64,000 nucleotides of DNA from an uncultured Lachnospiraceae bacterium. Lineage in GTDB: Bacteria > Bacillota > Clostridia > Lachnospirales > Lachnospiraceae. The DNA is taken from positions 1 to 64,000 of the forward strand of contig CAJUNB010000012.1 in the NCBI GenBank assembly GCA_910587635.1, in the 5' to 3' direction. The notes beneath the pieces were generated by a model. The model was not told the DNA's origin. It worked only from the letters and a program-made list of their open reading frames with translations, and searched no databases. This document shows, piece after piece, positions 23,192-31,645 of the stretch (position 1 is the stretch's first letter; each line of letters begins with the position of its first letter). The position numbers and the translations under genes were made by a program.

Positions 23192-25321
23192 ATGGAAGAA
23201 AACAGAGTCAGAGAAAACAAATACAACGACAATATAATAGAAGAAAGATTTATACTGGCGAGAGAAAGAGTTGAAGAGATTGCAAAATATAAAGACAGTG
23301 GTGCGGTAGCTGCAGAGAGCTTTTGGACAGGCAGTAAATTCTTTTCTTATTTTTGTGAGACGGCTGTCTATATCGGGAAACTGCTGACAGAATGGGACAG
23401 GCAGGAGAAGAAAGAGGATGAGATGGAATCCCTGGATATACTTCGGGAGAGGAATCGGGCCCTGTATGTAGATATATTGCCGGGAAACTATGAAAAGTGC
23501 TATGGAAATCCATCTTATACAGTATCTCTATATGGAGAGGAAATGGGCAGGCTGCTGGCATTTCTCTATGGGGAGATACACAGTCAGATTGAGTCCGTGT
23601 ATGAAAGAGAGAAAGAAGAACTGCTTATCCATATGGAGTTGTTTCTGGAAGTGTATCAGGCGTTTACCTGTGCCTTTTCAGAGAGCCAGGCAGAGCCGGC
23701 CTGTGAGGAAATCAGGGAGATTGTTTATTGGTTTGTCAGTGATTATTCGGAGCCGGCTCTGGAAAAGAGGGTCAGAAAGCAGCTGGATCCGGAAAATGAT
23801 TTTTTCCTGCGTATTGTGATGGAGAGGGATTTAAAAGATCTCCGGTATTTATATGCCTATGGAGAATATATTACGGAAAACGAAGAAAAACTGGCTTCCT
23901 ACCTGAACGGTTTGCCGGAAGAAAAGATTGCCCGCATGGCGGACACGTTTACAGAAGGTTACCGGATTGGTTTTCTCGTGGGCGGGAAAGATATTGCGAA
24001 GAAAAAGACGGTCAATATCCGATATACGGCAGGTTTTGAGCGGGTAGTGAGAAGGGCTGTAGAAAATTTTGAGCGTATGGGACTGCGGACCGTTATTTAC
24101 AGAGCCTCCACAAGTATTCTTTATAAACGGGGAGCGCACCGGATTGGATTTTACGGAGCAGAGGCCAATAAACAGTTTTTGTATGACCACAGAGAGGACG
24201 AGGCATTGTTTTTGGACAGAAAAATGATGCATCGGAGGTTGGAAGAGCTGAGAGCTGCCTATGAGGCTGCAAAGGAGCTGGCTTTCGTTCACGGTGGTCC
24301 TGCCTGTATAGAGGCGTTTGGCGAGATACCTTTTGTACCGGAAAATAAACAGGAGGCGTCGGCTCTTTCAGAAAAGCAGCAGCAGCTTTCTGTGGAATAT
24401 GCGGCAGAGTCTGGACAGATCGTCAATGAGTATATCAAAGGGGAAGAGCGCAGTTTTACGATGATTGCTTTTCCGGTCCCCCAGATCGGAGAGCAGTTTC
24501 CTGAAATATTTGATGCGGTTATCGATATCAATACGTTGGACTATAATCTGTATCAGAAGATGCAGCAGACAATGATTGATACGCTGGATAGGGCTTCCCA
24601 TATTCGCATCAGAGGCAGAGACGGCAACCGCAGTGATCTGGTGGTGGCGTTACGTCCTCTGCAGAATCCTGAAAAAGAGACCGCCTTTGAAAACTGTGTG
24701 GCGGATGTGAATATTCCGGTGGGAGAAGTGTTTACATCTCCTCAGCTGGAAGGAACGAACGGCTGTCTTCACGTGAAGCGTGTCTTTTTAAACGGACTGG
24801 AATATAAAGATCTGGAACTTGTATTTACGGACGGGATGATAACTTCTTATCAGTGTGGCAATTTCGAATCAGAGGAGGAGAACCGGAAGTATATCAAAGA
24901 TAATATCCTGTTTCATCATGAAAGTCTGCCAATGGGTGAATTTGCTATCGGAACAAATACGACAGCCTATGTAGCCGCCAGAAAATATGGGATTGCCGAT
25001 AAGCTGCCGATACTGATTGCAGAAAAGACAGGGCCTCATTTTGCAGTGGGAGACACCTGCTATTCCCACAGTGAGGATTTACCGGTCTATAATCCTGACG
25101 GTAAAGAGATAGTGGCCAGAGACAATGCCATTTCCATACAGCGTTTGACGGACAGGGAGAAGACATGCTACTTTCACTGTCATACGGACATTACGATACC
25201 CTACGATGAACTGGGAGAACTGACAGCAGTGTCATCTGAAGGAGAATGGCCGATTATTGAAAACGGCAGGTTTGTGCTGGATGGCTGCGAAGATCTGAAT
25301 CTTCCCCTGGAGTCTGTATGA
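23192..25321 (+). CDS. M29-type aminopeptidase with long N-terminal extension
   Basis: 709 residues. The C-terminal 400 residues match the M29 metallo-aminopeptidase family: IRIRGRDGNRSDLVVALRPL, the metal-site block IPVGEVFTSPQLEGTNG (Glu), GEFAIGTNTTAYVAARKYG (Glu in the second block) and GPHFAVGDTCYSHSEDLPVY (His). M29 enzymes are usually about 370-420 residues; here about 300 extra N-terminal residues form a helical, acidic domain I do not recognise. It probably removes N-terminal residues from peptides in the cytoplasm. The start at 23192 is the first ATG after AGAAGGA; spacing is long. Metal ligands were judged by eye. Confidence 0.75.
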   Translation: MEENRVRENKYNDNIIEERFILARERVEEIAKYKDSGAVAAESFWTGSKFFSYFCETAVYIGKLLTEWDRQEKKEDEMESLDILRERNRALYVDILPGNYEKCYGNPSYTVSLYGEEMGRLLAFLYGEIHSQIESVYEREKEELLIHMELFLEVYQAFTCAFSESQAEPACEEIREIVYWFVSDYSEPALEKRVRKQLDPENDFFLRIVMERDLKDLRYLYAYGEYITENEEKLASYLNGLPEEKIARMADTFTEGYRIGFLVGGKDIAKKKTVNIRYTAGFERVVRRAVENFERMGLRTVIYRASTSILYKRGAHRIGFYGAEANKQFLYDHREDEALFLDRKMMHRRLEELRAAYEAAKELAFVHGGPACIEAFGEIPFVPENKQEASALSEKQQQLSVEYAAESGQIVNEYIKGEERSFTMIAFPVPQIGEQFPEIFDAVIDINTLDYNLYQKMQQTMIDTLDRASHIRIRGRDGNRSDLVVALRPLQNPEKETAFENCVADVNIPVGEVFTSPQLEGTNGCLHVKRVFLNGLEYKDLELVFTDGMITSYQCGNFESEEENRKYIKDNILFHHESLPMGEFAIGTNTTAYVAARKYGIADKLPILIAEKTGPHFAVGDTCYSHSEDLPVYNPDGKEIVARDNAISIQRLTDREKTCYFHCHTDITIPYDELGELTAVSSEGEWPIIENGRFVLDGCEDLNLPLESV

Positions 25322-25535
25322 TTCTGCTCATACCGGCCTGCCCGTCGGATGCGGCGTAGCCTGTGGGTATGAAAGTCGATTGGTGAGCACTGCATGCTCA
25401 CGCAATCGCCGCCGGTATTCGCAATCCGGGCAGATGCCCTTCTTGCTCATACTGGTCTGCCCGTCCGATATCCGCCCGCCCTTGCGTGTAAACACGCAGT
25501 TCGTGCGGATGCCGGACGGGACTTTCATGGTAAAA
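25322..25535. repeat. Intergenic region with duplicated GC-rich stem-loop segment
   Basis: The string TGCTCATAC-GG-CTGCCCGTC occurs twice (about 25325-25346 and 25447-25466, with C/T differences). Internal stems include TGAGCA/TGCTCA near 25382-25399 and GCGTGT/ACACGC near 25484-25497. ATGAAAGTC appears near 25369 and its complement GACTTTCAT near 25520. No gene is seen. It resembles other intergenic hairpin clusters in this window. Confidence 0.5.
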
Positions 25536-25539
25536 TGTG

Positions 25540-25568
25540 TTGACGATAGGGGTGTCTCATAATAAAAT
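25540..25568 (+). promoter_or_regulatory. Promoter of the pur cluster
   Basis: TTGACG (25540-25545) and TAAAAT (25563-25568) with a 17-base spacer; the start would be about 40 bases before purE. No purine riboswitch or PurR-box pair was recognised. Confidence 0.6.
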
Positions 25569-25615
25569 GATAATAGAGATTTTCGTTTATTGAAAGTAAA
25601 AAAGGAGAAGAAGAT

Positions 25616-26116
25616 ATGGCACAGGTTTCCATTGTGATGGGCAGCGATTCGGATATGCCGGTTATGGCAAAGGCTGCCGAGACGTTAGATAAGCTTGGTG
25701 TTTCCTATGAGATGCGGATTATTTCCGCCCACAGGGAACCGGATGTATTTTTTGACTATGCGAAGACGGCGGAAGATCGGGGAGTTAAAGTAGTGATTGC
25801 CGGTGCGGGGATGGCAGCACATTTGCCGGGGATGTGTGCGGCGATCTTTCCGATGCCTGTGATTGGGATTCCTATGCACACCACTTCTCTTGGAGGAAGG
25901 GATTCCCTGTATTCCATTGTACAGATGCCTTCCGGGATTCCGGTTGCCACAGTTGCCATTGGCGGTGGTGTCAATGCGGGTCTGCTGGCAGCGAAAATAT
26001 TGGCGGTTGCTGACGCAAAGCTGCTGCAAAGGCTGAAAGATTACAGTCTGGAGCTGAAGGAGAGCGTGGAAAAGAAAGATGCCCGTCTGCAGGATGCGGG
26101 ATACCAAAATTACTGA
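25616..26116 (+). CDS. purE: N5-carboxyaminoimidazole ribonucleotide mutase
   Basis: 166 residues, class I PurE. GSDSDMPVMAKAAETLDKLG binds the phosphate, SAHREPD carries the catalytic His, and AGMAAHLPGMCAA, IGIPMHTTSLGGRDSLYS and MPSGIPVATVAIGG complete the fold. It isomerises N5-CAIR to CAIR. Class I enzymes need PurK, which is not in this window. AAGGAG lies upstream of the ATG. First gene of purE-purM-purN-purD. Confidence 0.95.
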   Translation: MAQVSIVMGSDSDMPVMAKAAETLDKLGVSYEMRIISAHREPDVFFDYAKTAEDRGVKVVIAGAGMAAHLPGMCAAIFPMPVIGIPMHTTSLGGRDSLYSIVQMPSGIPVATVAIGGGVNAGLLAAKILAVADAKLLQRLKDYSLELKESVEKKDARLQDAGYQNY

Positions 26117-26141
26117 AATCCAAAGGGACAAGGAGATAAAG

Positions 26142-27167
26142 ATGGACTATAAAAGTGCAGGTGTGGATATTGAAGCAGGATACGCTTCTGTGGAGCTGAT
26201 AAAAAAGCATATCAAAGAGACGATGCGGCCGGAAGTTTTGGGCGGTATCGGAGGTTTTTCCGGTGCGTTTTCTCTGGGGAGTTTCAAAGATATGGAAAAG
26301 CCTACGCTTGTATCAGGGACAGATGGAGTAGGGACGAAACTGAAGCTTGCCTTTCTGGCGGAGAGACATGATACGGTGGGAATAGACTGTGTTGCCATGT
26401 GCGTCAATGATATTGTATGCGCCGGAGGGGAGCCGTTGTTCTTTCTGGACTACATCGCCTGTGGCAAAAATTATCCTGATAAGATTGCAGACATCGTAAA
26501 AGGTGTGGCAGATGGATGCAGACAGGCGGGAGCGGCACTGATTGGCGGTGAGACAGCTGAGATGCCTGGTTTTTATCCTGAAGGAGAATATGATCTGGCA
26601 GGTTTTGCAGTGGGGATTGTGGATGAAAAAGAGATGATCACAGGCAGGGATGTACAGGCAGGGGACGCGCTGGTCGGTATCGCTTCCAGTGGTGTACACA
26701 GCAATGGATTTTCTCTGATTCGTAAAGTATTTGTTATGACGAAGGAAAGTCTGGATACTTATTATGAAATGCTTGGAAGTACGCTGGGAGAGGCTTTGCT
26801 GGAGCCTACAAAGATCTATGTGAAGGCGATGAAGAGCCTGAAAGAGTCTGGCGTCAGAGTAAAGGCATGCAGCCATATTACCGGAGGAGGATTTTATGAG
26901 AATATTCCCCGTATGCTGCCGGAGGGAATGCGGGCCGTAATGAAAAAGGACAGTTATCAGGTGCCGGCCATTTTCCGATTGCTTCAAAGTGAAGGCAAGA
27001 TTGCAGAAGAGACTATGTATAATACATACAATATGGGGATTGGTATGATCGTGGCCGTAGATCCGGCAGAGAAAGACAGAGCGATGGAAGCACTGCGTGA
27101 GGCAGGAGAGACTCCCTACCTTGTGGGCCATGTAGAGGCGGGAGAAAGAGGAGTTGTTTTATGCTGA
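26142..27167 (+). CDS. purM: Phosphoribosylformylglycinamidine cyclo-ligase
   Basis: 341 residues from the ATG at 26142 (AAGGAG 6 bases before); longer in-frame starts lie inside purE. Recognisable: DYKSAGVDIEAGYASVELIK, GGIGGFSGAFSL, LVSGTDGVGTKLKLAF, GIDCVAMCVNDIVCAGGEPL, LIGGETAEMPGFY, and GIASSGVHSNGFSLIR. It closes FGAM to AIR using ATP. The end overlaps purN by 7 bases. Confidence 0.96.
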   Translation: MDYKSAGVDIEAGYASVELIKKHIKETMRPEVLGGIGGFSGAFSLGSFKDMEKPTLVSGTDGVGTKLKLAFLAERHDTVGIDCVAMCVNDIVCAGGEPLFFLDYIACGKNYPDKIADIVKGVADGCRQAGAALIGGETAEMPGFYPEGEYDLAGFAVGIVDEKEMITGRDVQAGDALVGIASSGVHSNGFSLIRKVFVMTKESLDTYYEMLGSTLGEALLEPTKIYVKAMKSLKESGVRVKACSHITGGGFYENIPRMLPEGMRAVMKKDSYQVPAIFRLLQSEGKIAEETMYNTYNMGIGMIVAVDPAEKDRAMEALREAGETPYLVGHVEAGERGVVLC

Positions 27168-27790
27168 GAGTTGTCGTATGTGTCTCAGGAGGAGGTACGA
27201 ATCTCCAGGCGTTGATCGATGCCATAGAAGAAGGAAAAATAAAGGATGCGCAGATTGTGCGTGTTATCAGTAATAATGCAGGGGCGTATGCTCTGGAACG
27301 GGCCAAAAGACATGGAATCGAGGGCATCTGCGTTTCTCCAAAGGAATATTCTGATAGAAAGGCTTTCAATGGAGCATTTATGAAAGCAGTGGAGGAAGCC
27401 CGGCCGGATTTGATCATACTGGCAGGGTTTCTTGTAGTGATTTCTGAGGAGATGATACAGAAGTACAGGAATCGTATCCTGAATGTTCATCCTTCTCTGA
27501 TTCCAGCTTTTTGCGGAACAGGATATTACGGACTGGAAGTACATAAAAAAGTATTGGAACGAGGCGTTAAAATAACCGGGGCCACAGTACACTTTGTAGA
27601 TGAAGGGACGGATACGGGGCCTGTTGTATTACAGAAAGCAGTGGAAGTGCATGAGGATGACACCCCACAAACACTGCAGAGGCGTGTGATGGAAGAGGCG
27701 GAGTGGCTTTTACTGCCAAAGGCAGTGGATTTGTTCTCCAGGGGAAAGATCAGGATAGAAAATGGCAGAGCTATCGTTTCGGACGATTGA
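27161..27790 (+). CDS. purN: Phosphoribosylglycinamide formyltransferase
   Basis: 209 residues. It has VCVSGGGTNLQALIDAI (phosphate loop), ILAGFLVVIS, the active-site NVHPSLIPAFCG with Asn and His, and HFVDEGTDTGPVVLQ with the catalytic Asp. It uses 10-formyl-THF to formylate GAR. The start overlaps purM by 7 bases and purD begins 12 bases after the stop, so the three are co-translated or nearly so. Confidence 0.95.
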   Translation: MLRVVVCVSGGGTNLQALIDAIEEGKIKDAQIVRVISNNAGAYALERAKRHGIEGICVSPKEYSDRKAFNGAFMKAVEEARPDLIILAGFLVVISEEMIQKYRNRILNVHPSLIPAFCGTGYYGLEVHKKVLERGVKITGATVHFVDEGTDTGPVVLQKAVEVHEDDTPQTLQRRVMEEAEWLLLPKAVDLFSRGKIRIENGRAIVSDD

Positions 27791-27802
27791 CAGGAGGAAA
27801 GC

Positions 27803-29086
27803 ATGAAAGTTCTAATTGTAGGAAGCGGCGGCAGAGAACATGCGATTGCCGTGAGTGTATCAAAGAGCAGGCGGGTGGAAAAGATCTACTGTGCCCCGGG
27901 AAATGCAGGGATAGGGCAGATCGCGGAGTGTGTGTCCATCGGTGCGATGGAGTTTGATGCTTTGACGGTATTTGCAAAGGAAAAGGGAATTGATCTGGTT
28001 ATAATCGGCATGGATGATCCATTGGCCGGAGGACTTACAGATGTGATGGAGGCAGCAGGGCTGCGGGTATTTGGACCGAGGAAAAATGCGGCGGTTCTGG
28101 AAGCCAGCAAGGCGTTTTCCAAAGATTTGATGAAAAAATACGAAATTCCCACTGCTGCTTATGAAAATTTTGATTCTTCCAGGGCTGCACTGGCCTATCT
28201 GGAAAAGGCAGATTTTCCTGTTGTCTTAAAGGCTGACGGCTTGGCACTGGGAAAAGGAGTGTTGATCTGTCATACATTGGAAGAGGCGAGAGCCGGTGTC
28301 AGGACAATTATGGAAGACAAACAGTTCGGGGATGCAGGGAACCGGCTCGTCATAGAAGAATTTATGACAGGACGGGAAGTGTCGGTACTTTCTTTTGTAG
28401 ATGGTAAGACGATCAGGACGATGACATCTGCCCAGGACCATAAGCGTATTGGAGATGGGGATACCGGGCTCAACACAGGGGGAATGGGAACCTTTTCTCC
28501 CAGCCCTTTTTATACGGAAGAAGTTGATAATTTCTGTAGAAAATTCATTTATCAACCTACGGTAGATGCCATGGCGGCAGAAGGAAGGCCCTTCAAAGGG
28601 ATTATCTTTTTTGGGCTTATGCTTACGAAAGACGGGCCAAAAGTATTGGAATATAATGCCAGATTTGGAGATCCCGAGGCACAGGTGGTACTGCCCAGGA
28701 TGAAAAATGATATAATTGATGTGATTGAAGCATGTATCGATGGTACATTGGATCAGATCGAGCTTGCGTTTGAAGAGAATGCGGCGGTCTGTGTCGTACT
28801 GGCTTCTGGCGGCTATCCGGTTTCCTATGAGAAGGGCTATCCGATTACGGGTTTAGAGCGATTTAACGGAAAAGAGGATTATTTCTGTTTTCATGCAGGC
28901 ACAAAAGAAAGAGACGGGCAGATCGTTACAAACGGCGGCCGGGTACTTGGTATTACGGCTACTGGACAGGATTTGAAAGAAGCGCGTGAAAAGGCCTATG
29001 AAGCAACGGAGTGGGTTTCCTTCGAAAAAAAATATATGCGAAAGGATATTGGAAAAGCGATTGACGAAGCGGAAATGACGGAGTAG
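27803..29086 (+). CDS. purD: Phosphoribosylamine-glycine ligase
   Basis: 427 residues beginning MKVLIVGSGGREHAIAVSVS. The ATP-grasp core shows VVLKADGLALGKGVLIC, VLSFVDGKTIRTM, AQDHKRIGDGDTGLNTGGMG and LEYNARFGDPEAQVVLPRM. It joins glycine to phosphoribosylamine, giving GAR for PurN. GGAGG is 7 bases upstream. Last recognisable gene of the purine cluster. Confidence 0.96.
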   Translation: MKVLIVGSGGREHAIAVSVSKSRRVEKIYCAPGNAGIGQIAECVSIGAMEFDALTVFAKEKGIDLVIIGMDDPLAGGLTDVMEAAGLRVFGPRKNAAVLEASKAFSKDLMKKYEIPTAAYENFDSSRAALAYLEKADFPVVLKADGLALGKGVLICHTLEEARAGVRTIMEDKQFGDAGNRLVIEEFMTGREVSVLSFVDGKTIRTMTSAQDHKRIGDGDTGLNTGGMGTFSPSPFYTEEVDNFCRKFIYQPTVDAMAAEGRPFKGIIFFGLMLTKDGPKVLEYNARFGDPEAQVVLPRMKNDIIDVIEACIDGTLDQIELAFEENAAVCVVLASGGYPVSYEKGYPITGLERFNGKEDYFCFHAGTKERDGQIVTNGGRVLGITATGQDLKEAREKAYEATEWVSFEKKYMRKDIGKAIDEAEMTE

Positions 29087-29111
29087 TAATCGGGAACAGG
29101 AGGAGTTTATC

Positions 29112-29552
29112 ATGTTATTTGCGGAAGAAGATTATAATCGTCCTTTACTGTGCAGCAAATGTGGCGGTGTCATGGTATTCAGAGGGGTAGGAGAGTATCG
29201 TTGCGAAGACTGCAAGAGTGTGGATTATGATGACTATGGAAAAGTAAGGAGATACCTGGAGGAGCATCCGGGAGCCAATACGGCGGAAGTGTCTTCTAAT
29301 ACGGGAGTGAGTCAGAAGTCGATTCGTCAGATGCTGAAAGAATCCAGACTGGAAATTGCAGACAGTTCATCAGTCTTTATGAAATGTGAAAGATGCGGTA
29401 TCAGTATACGCAGCGGCCGGATGTGTCCGAAGTGTGAGATGGCATATCACAGAGATGGAGAGGCGCAGTTGCGGAAGAAAAAGAAAATGGAAGGCTTTGG
29501 AAAAGCGATGGAGGAAGAAGAAGGACAGAAGCGTTTCCAGAGGCAGCACTGA
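29112..29552 (+). CDS. Zinc-ribbon / helix-turn-helix protein
   Basis: 146 residues with two Cys4 zinc sites. The first is formed by CSKCGG and CEDC near residues 14-36, the second by CERCGISIRSGRMCPKCE near 94-112. Between them is a helix-turn-helix-like stretch (ANTAEVSSNTGVSQKSIRQM). The C-terminal zinc segment resembles that of the small flagellar-operon protein family TIGR03826, though no flagellar genes are nearby. The tail is rich in Lys/Glu. It may be a regulator. GGAGG precedes the ATG by about 10 bases, 25 bases after purD. Confidence 0.6.
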   Translation: MLFAEEDYNRPLLCSKCGGVMVFRGVGEYRCEDCKSVDYDDYGKVRRYLEEHPGANTAEVSSNTGVSQKSIRQMLKESRLEIADSSSVFMKCERCGISIRSGRMCPKCEMAYHRDGEAQLRKKKKMEGFGKAMEEEEGQKRFQRQH

Positions 29553-29591
29553 AAAATCCAAAAGAAGAGAAGGAAGGATACAAAAGGAAAA

Positions 29592-31076
29592 ATGAGAGCA
29601 ATTGCAAAAAAGATACAGAAAAGAACAGGACATATTCTGGTGGCGTTGGCACTTGCCCTATTTGTGATGTGCATGGAAGAGAACACAATCGTCAGTCTGG
29701 CTGATATGCAGATTAAGATGACATCTGATGCGAATGTCAGAAGCGAGACCAGTACGGAGAGCAATGTGGTAGGTAAGGCTGCCAATGGAACGACACTCAC
29801 TTCTGTCGGTACCGTGACAGATGCAGATGGAATGGACTGGTATCAGGTGTCTGTAAACGGTAATACAGGATATATCCGTTCAGATCTGGCGGAAGTGGCA
29901 AGTGAGAGTGATGCTTCTGAGGGAGGAAATGAAAATACAGAAATTCTTTCAGAAGGAGGCGGAGCAATACCGACATCCGGTACGATTATATCCAAGGAAA
30001 ATGCCAATGTACGCAGTGGGCCTTCTTCTTCAGATACACCGGTTACTACAGTGACTTCCGGAACGGTAGTTGCGATCACAGGGCAGGAAACAGATTCGGA
30101 AGGAACCCCCTGGTATGCGGTGGAAGTAGATGGTAATACAGGGTATATCCGCGCTGATTTGATTGAACCGACAGAAGGGGGAGGAGCAGCTGCTGGAGAG
30201 GGTTCCGATGAACAGGCAGAAGGAGAGATGCCGGAAGAAGAAGCTGGAGATATGGCATCAGGAAGCGGTTCCGAAGAAGTCAAACAGGTGCTTTCCAGCA
30301 AGATCATACCCGAAGGCGCAAATCTGGAAGATATGGAAGGCGATGGGGCAGCTCTTTCAGAATGGGCTCTTGGTAACTATTTTCTGTTGCGTACAGAAGA
30401 CAGTACGGACGGAAACGAGACATGGTATCTTTATTCTACAGATAATAATAAATTTGAAAAAGTTGATTTAGTCAGAGGCGGAGAAGGATCGTCCGGTGCA
30501 TCTTTGTCATCTCTGATGGAAGGGAAAGGCAAATTTCTTGTTCTGGCAGCTGTGGCATTGTTTCTTATCCTGATTATCGTCTGCATTGTGCTGGCAGTGA
30601 AACTTGGACAGTACCGGGATGAGGCGCCTGTCAGCAGGCCCGGAATCAGGAGTAGCAGAGGCAGATACGATGACGACGATGATGATGACGAAGAAGAATA
30701 TGACGATGAAGAAGAGGACGATGATGACGAATACGAAGATGATGAGGATGAATACGAAGATGAGGATGAATACGAAGATGAGGATGAATACGAAGATGAG
30801 GATGAGGACGATGATGACGAATACGAAGATGATGAGGATGGATATGACGACGATGAAGAGGAACGTTCTGTAAAGAAACGTCGTTGGAGTCCTAAGAATT
30901 TCCTTTCCCGCAGGGAGGAAGAAGACGATGATGAAGAATATGATGACGAGTATGACGATGAGGAATACGACGACGAAGAAGAATATGATGACGAGGAATA
31001 TGACGAAGAAGAATATATGGACGATGATGATTTTGAATTTGAGTTTTTAAATATGGACAAAAAGGATAAATATTAA
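29592..31076 (+). CDS. SH3-domain membrane protein with Asp/Glu/Tyr-rich C-terminal tail
   Basis: 494 residues. An N-terminal signal or anchor helix (HILVALALALFVMCM) is followed by two bacterial SH3 (SH3_3) domains: one beginning TSDANVRSETSTESNVVG and ending NTGYIRSDL, and one with NANVRSGPSSSDTPV and NTGYIRADL. An acidic Gly/Glu linker follows, then a membrane helix (FLVLAAVALFLILIIVCIVL, about 313-334). About 150 residues after it are mostly Asp, Glu and Tyr, interrupted by a basic patch (VKKRRWSPKNFLSRR). The SH3 part should bind wall peptides outside and the acidic tail should be cytoplasmic. The tail DNA has 15- and 18-base internal repeats. No known homologue function is recalled. Confidence 0.75.
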   Translation: MRAIAKKIQKRTGHILVALALALFVMCMEENTIVSLADMQIKMTSDANVRSETSTESNVVGKAANGTTLTSVGTVTDADGMDWYQVSVNGNTGYIRSDLAEVASESDASEGGNENTEILSEGGGAIPTSGTIISKENANVRSGPSSSDTPVTTVTSGTVVAITGQETDSEGTPWYAVEVDGNTGYIRADLIEPTEGGGAAAGEGSDEQAEGEMPEEEAGDMASGSGSEEVKQVLSSKIIPEGANLEDMEGDGAALSEWALGNYFLLRTEDSTDGNETWYLYSTDNNKFEKVDLVRGGEGSSGASLSSLMEGKGKFLVLAAVALFLILIIVCIVLAVKLGQYRDEAPVSRPGIRSSRGRYDDDDDDDEEEYDDEEEDDDDEYEDDEDEYEDEDEYEDEDEYEDEDEDDDDEYEDDEDGYDDDEEERSVKKRRWSPKNFLSRREEEDDDEEYDDEYDDEEYDDEEEYDDEEYDEEEYMDDDDFEFEFLNMDKKDKY

Positions 31077-31099
31077 GAATAGTTCCAAAGAAAAAAGAG

Positions 31100-31139
31100 A
31101 CAGTCAGTGTTGACAGAGATGTCGGCACTGACTGTCTGT
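31100..31139 (+). terminator. Intrinsic terminator-like hairpin
   Basis: Perfect 12-bp stem AGACAGTCAGTG / CACTGACTGTCT with a 16-base loop, followed by a moderately T-rich stretch (GTATCTTGACTTTTT). It separates the SH3 gene from the GntR-clpC promoter. Confidence 0.7.
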
Positions 31140-31142
31140 ATC

Positions 31143-31169
31143 TTGACTTTTTGCATGCTGTGTTATAAT
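31143..31169 (+). promoter_or_regulatory. Promoter of the GntR-clpC operon
   Basis: TTGACT (31143-31148) and TATAAT (31164-31169). The 15-base spacer is short, so activity may need a regulator. The leader contains the second full CCCTCAGTG palindrome. No CtsR-type direct repeat was seen. Confidence 0.55.
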
Positions 31170-31176
31170 ATCTATA

Positions 31177-31252
31177 TACCCTCAGTGAACAAGGAAACAC
31201 ATGTCCCAATTCGCCCTTTTCCGACCGTGTGTCCCCCTGTTCACTGAGGGTA
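31177..31252. repeat. CCCTCAGTG palindrome, full copy
   Basis: A 76-base inverted repeat: arms start TACCCTCAGTGAACA and end TGTTCACTGAGGGTA, with a less symmetric centre. It lies between the -10 element and the ribosome binding site of the GntR gene, so it would be part of the mRNA leader as a long hairpin. Confidence 0.8.
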
Positions 31253-31267
31253 ACAGAGGGTGATAAA

Positions 31268-31645
31268 ATGATGATTGAACTTGATTTTAACAGTGATGAG
31301 GCGCTCTATATCCAACTGCGTAATCAGATTATTGTCGGCATTGCAACCACCAGATTCAAGGAAGGAGATGCGCTGCCCTCGGTGCGTCAGCTTGCCGAAA
31401 TGATAGGAATCAATATGCATACGGTAAATAAGGCATATACAGTCCTGAAACAGGAAGGCTATGTGAAGGTGGACAGACGCAGAGGTGCGGTGATCGCTGT
31501 GGATATTGACAGAATACGTGCAATCGAAGAGATGAAAAAAGAGCTTCGTGTGCTTCTGGCAAAGGGAAGTTGTAAGAATATTTCCCGGGAGGAAGTGCAT
31601 GCTCTTATAGATGAAATCTATGAAGATTATGGAGGACTGGAATGA
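31268..31645 (+). CDS. GntR-family regulator (YtrA-type, short)
   Basis: 125 residues from the first of two adjacent ATGs. The GntR winged helix is clear: LYIQLRNQIIVGIATTRFKE, GDALPSVRQLAEMIGINMHT, VNKAYTVLKQEGYVKVDRRR. The C-terminal 45 residues are a short helical tail with no effector domain, as in the YtrA subfamily. The stop overlaps the clpC start by 4 bases, so regulator and Clp ATPase are co-translated. It stands where ctsR-mcsA-mcsB would be in bacilli and may control clpC; this is inferred from context. Confidence 0.87.
   Translation: MMIELDFNSDEALYIQLRNQIIVGIATTRFKEGDALPSVRQLAEMIGINMHTVNKAYTVLKQEGYVKVDRRRGAVIAVDIDRIRAIEEMKKELRVLLAKGSCKNISREEVHALIDEIYEDYGGLE

Noticed and set aside
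30431..31060. Minus-strand Ser/Tyr-rich frame opposite the acidic tail
   Set aside because: It is the complement of GA-rich Asp/Glu codons, giving Ser-rich nonsense; no start signal.
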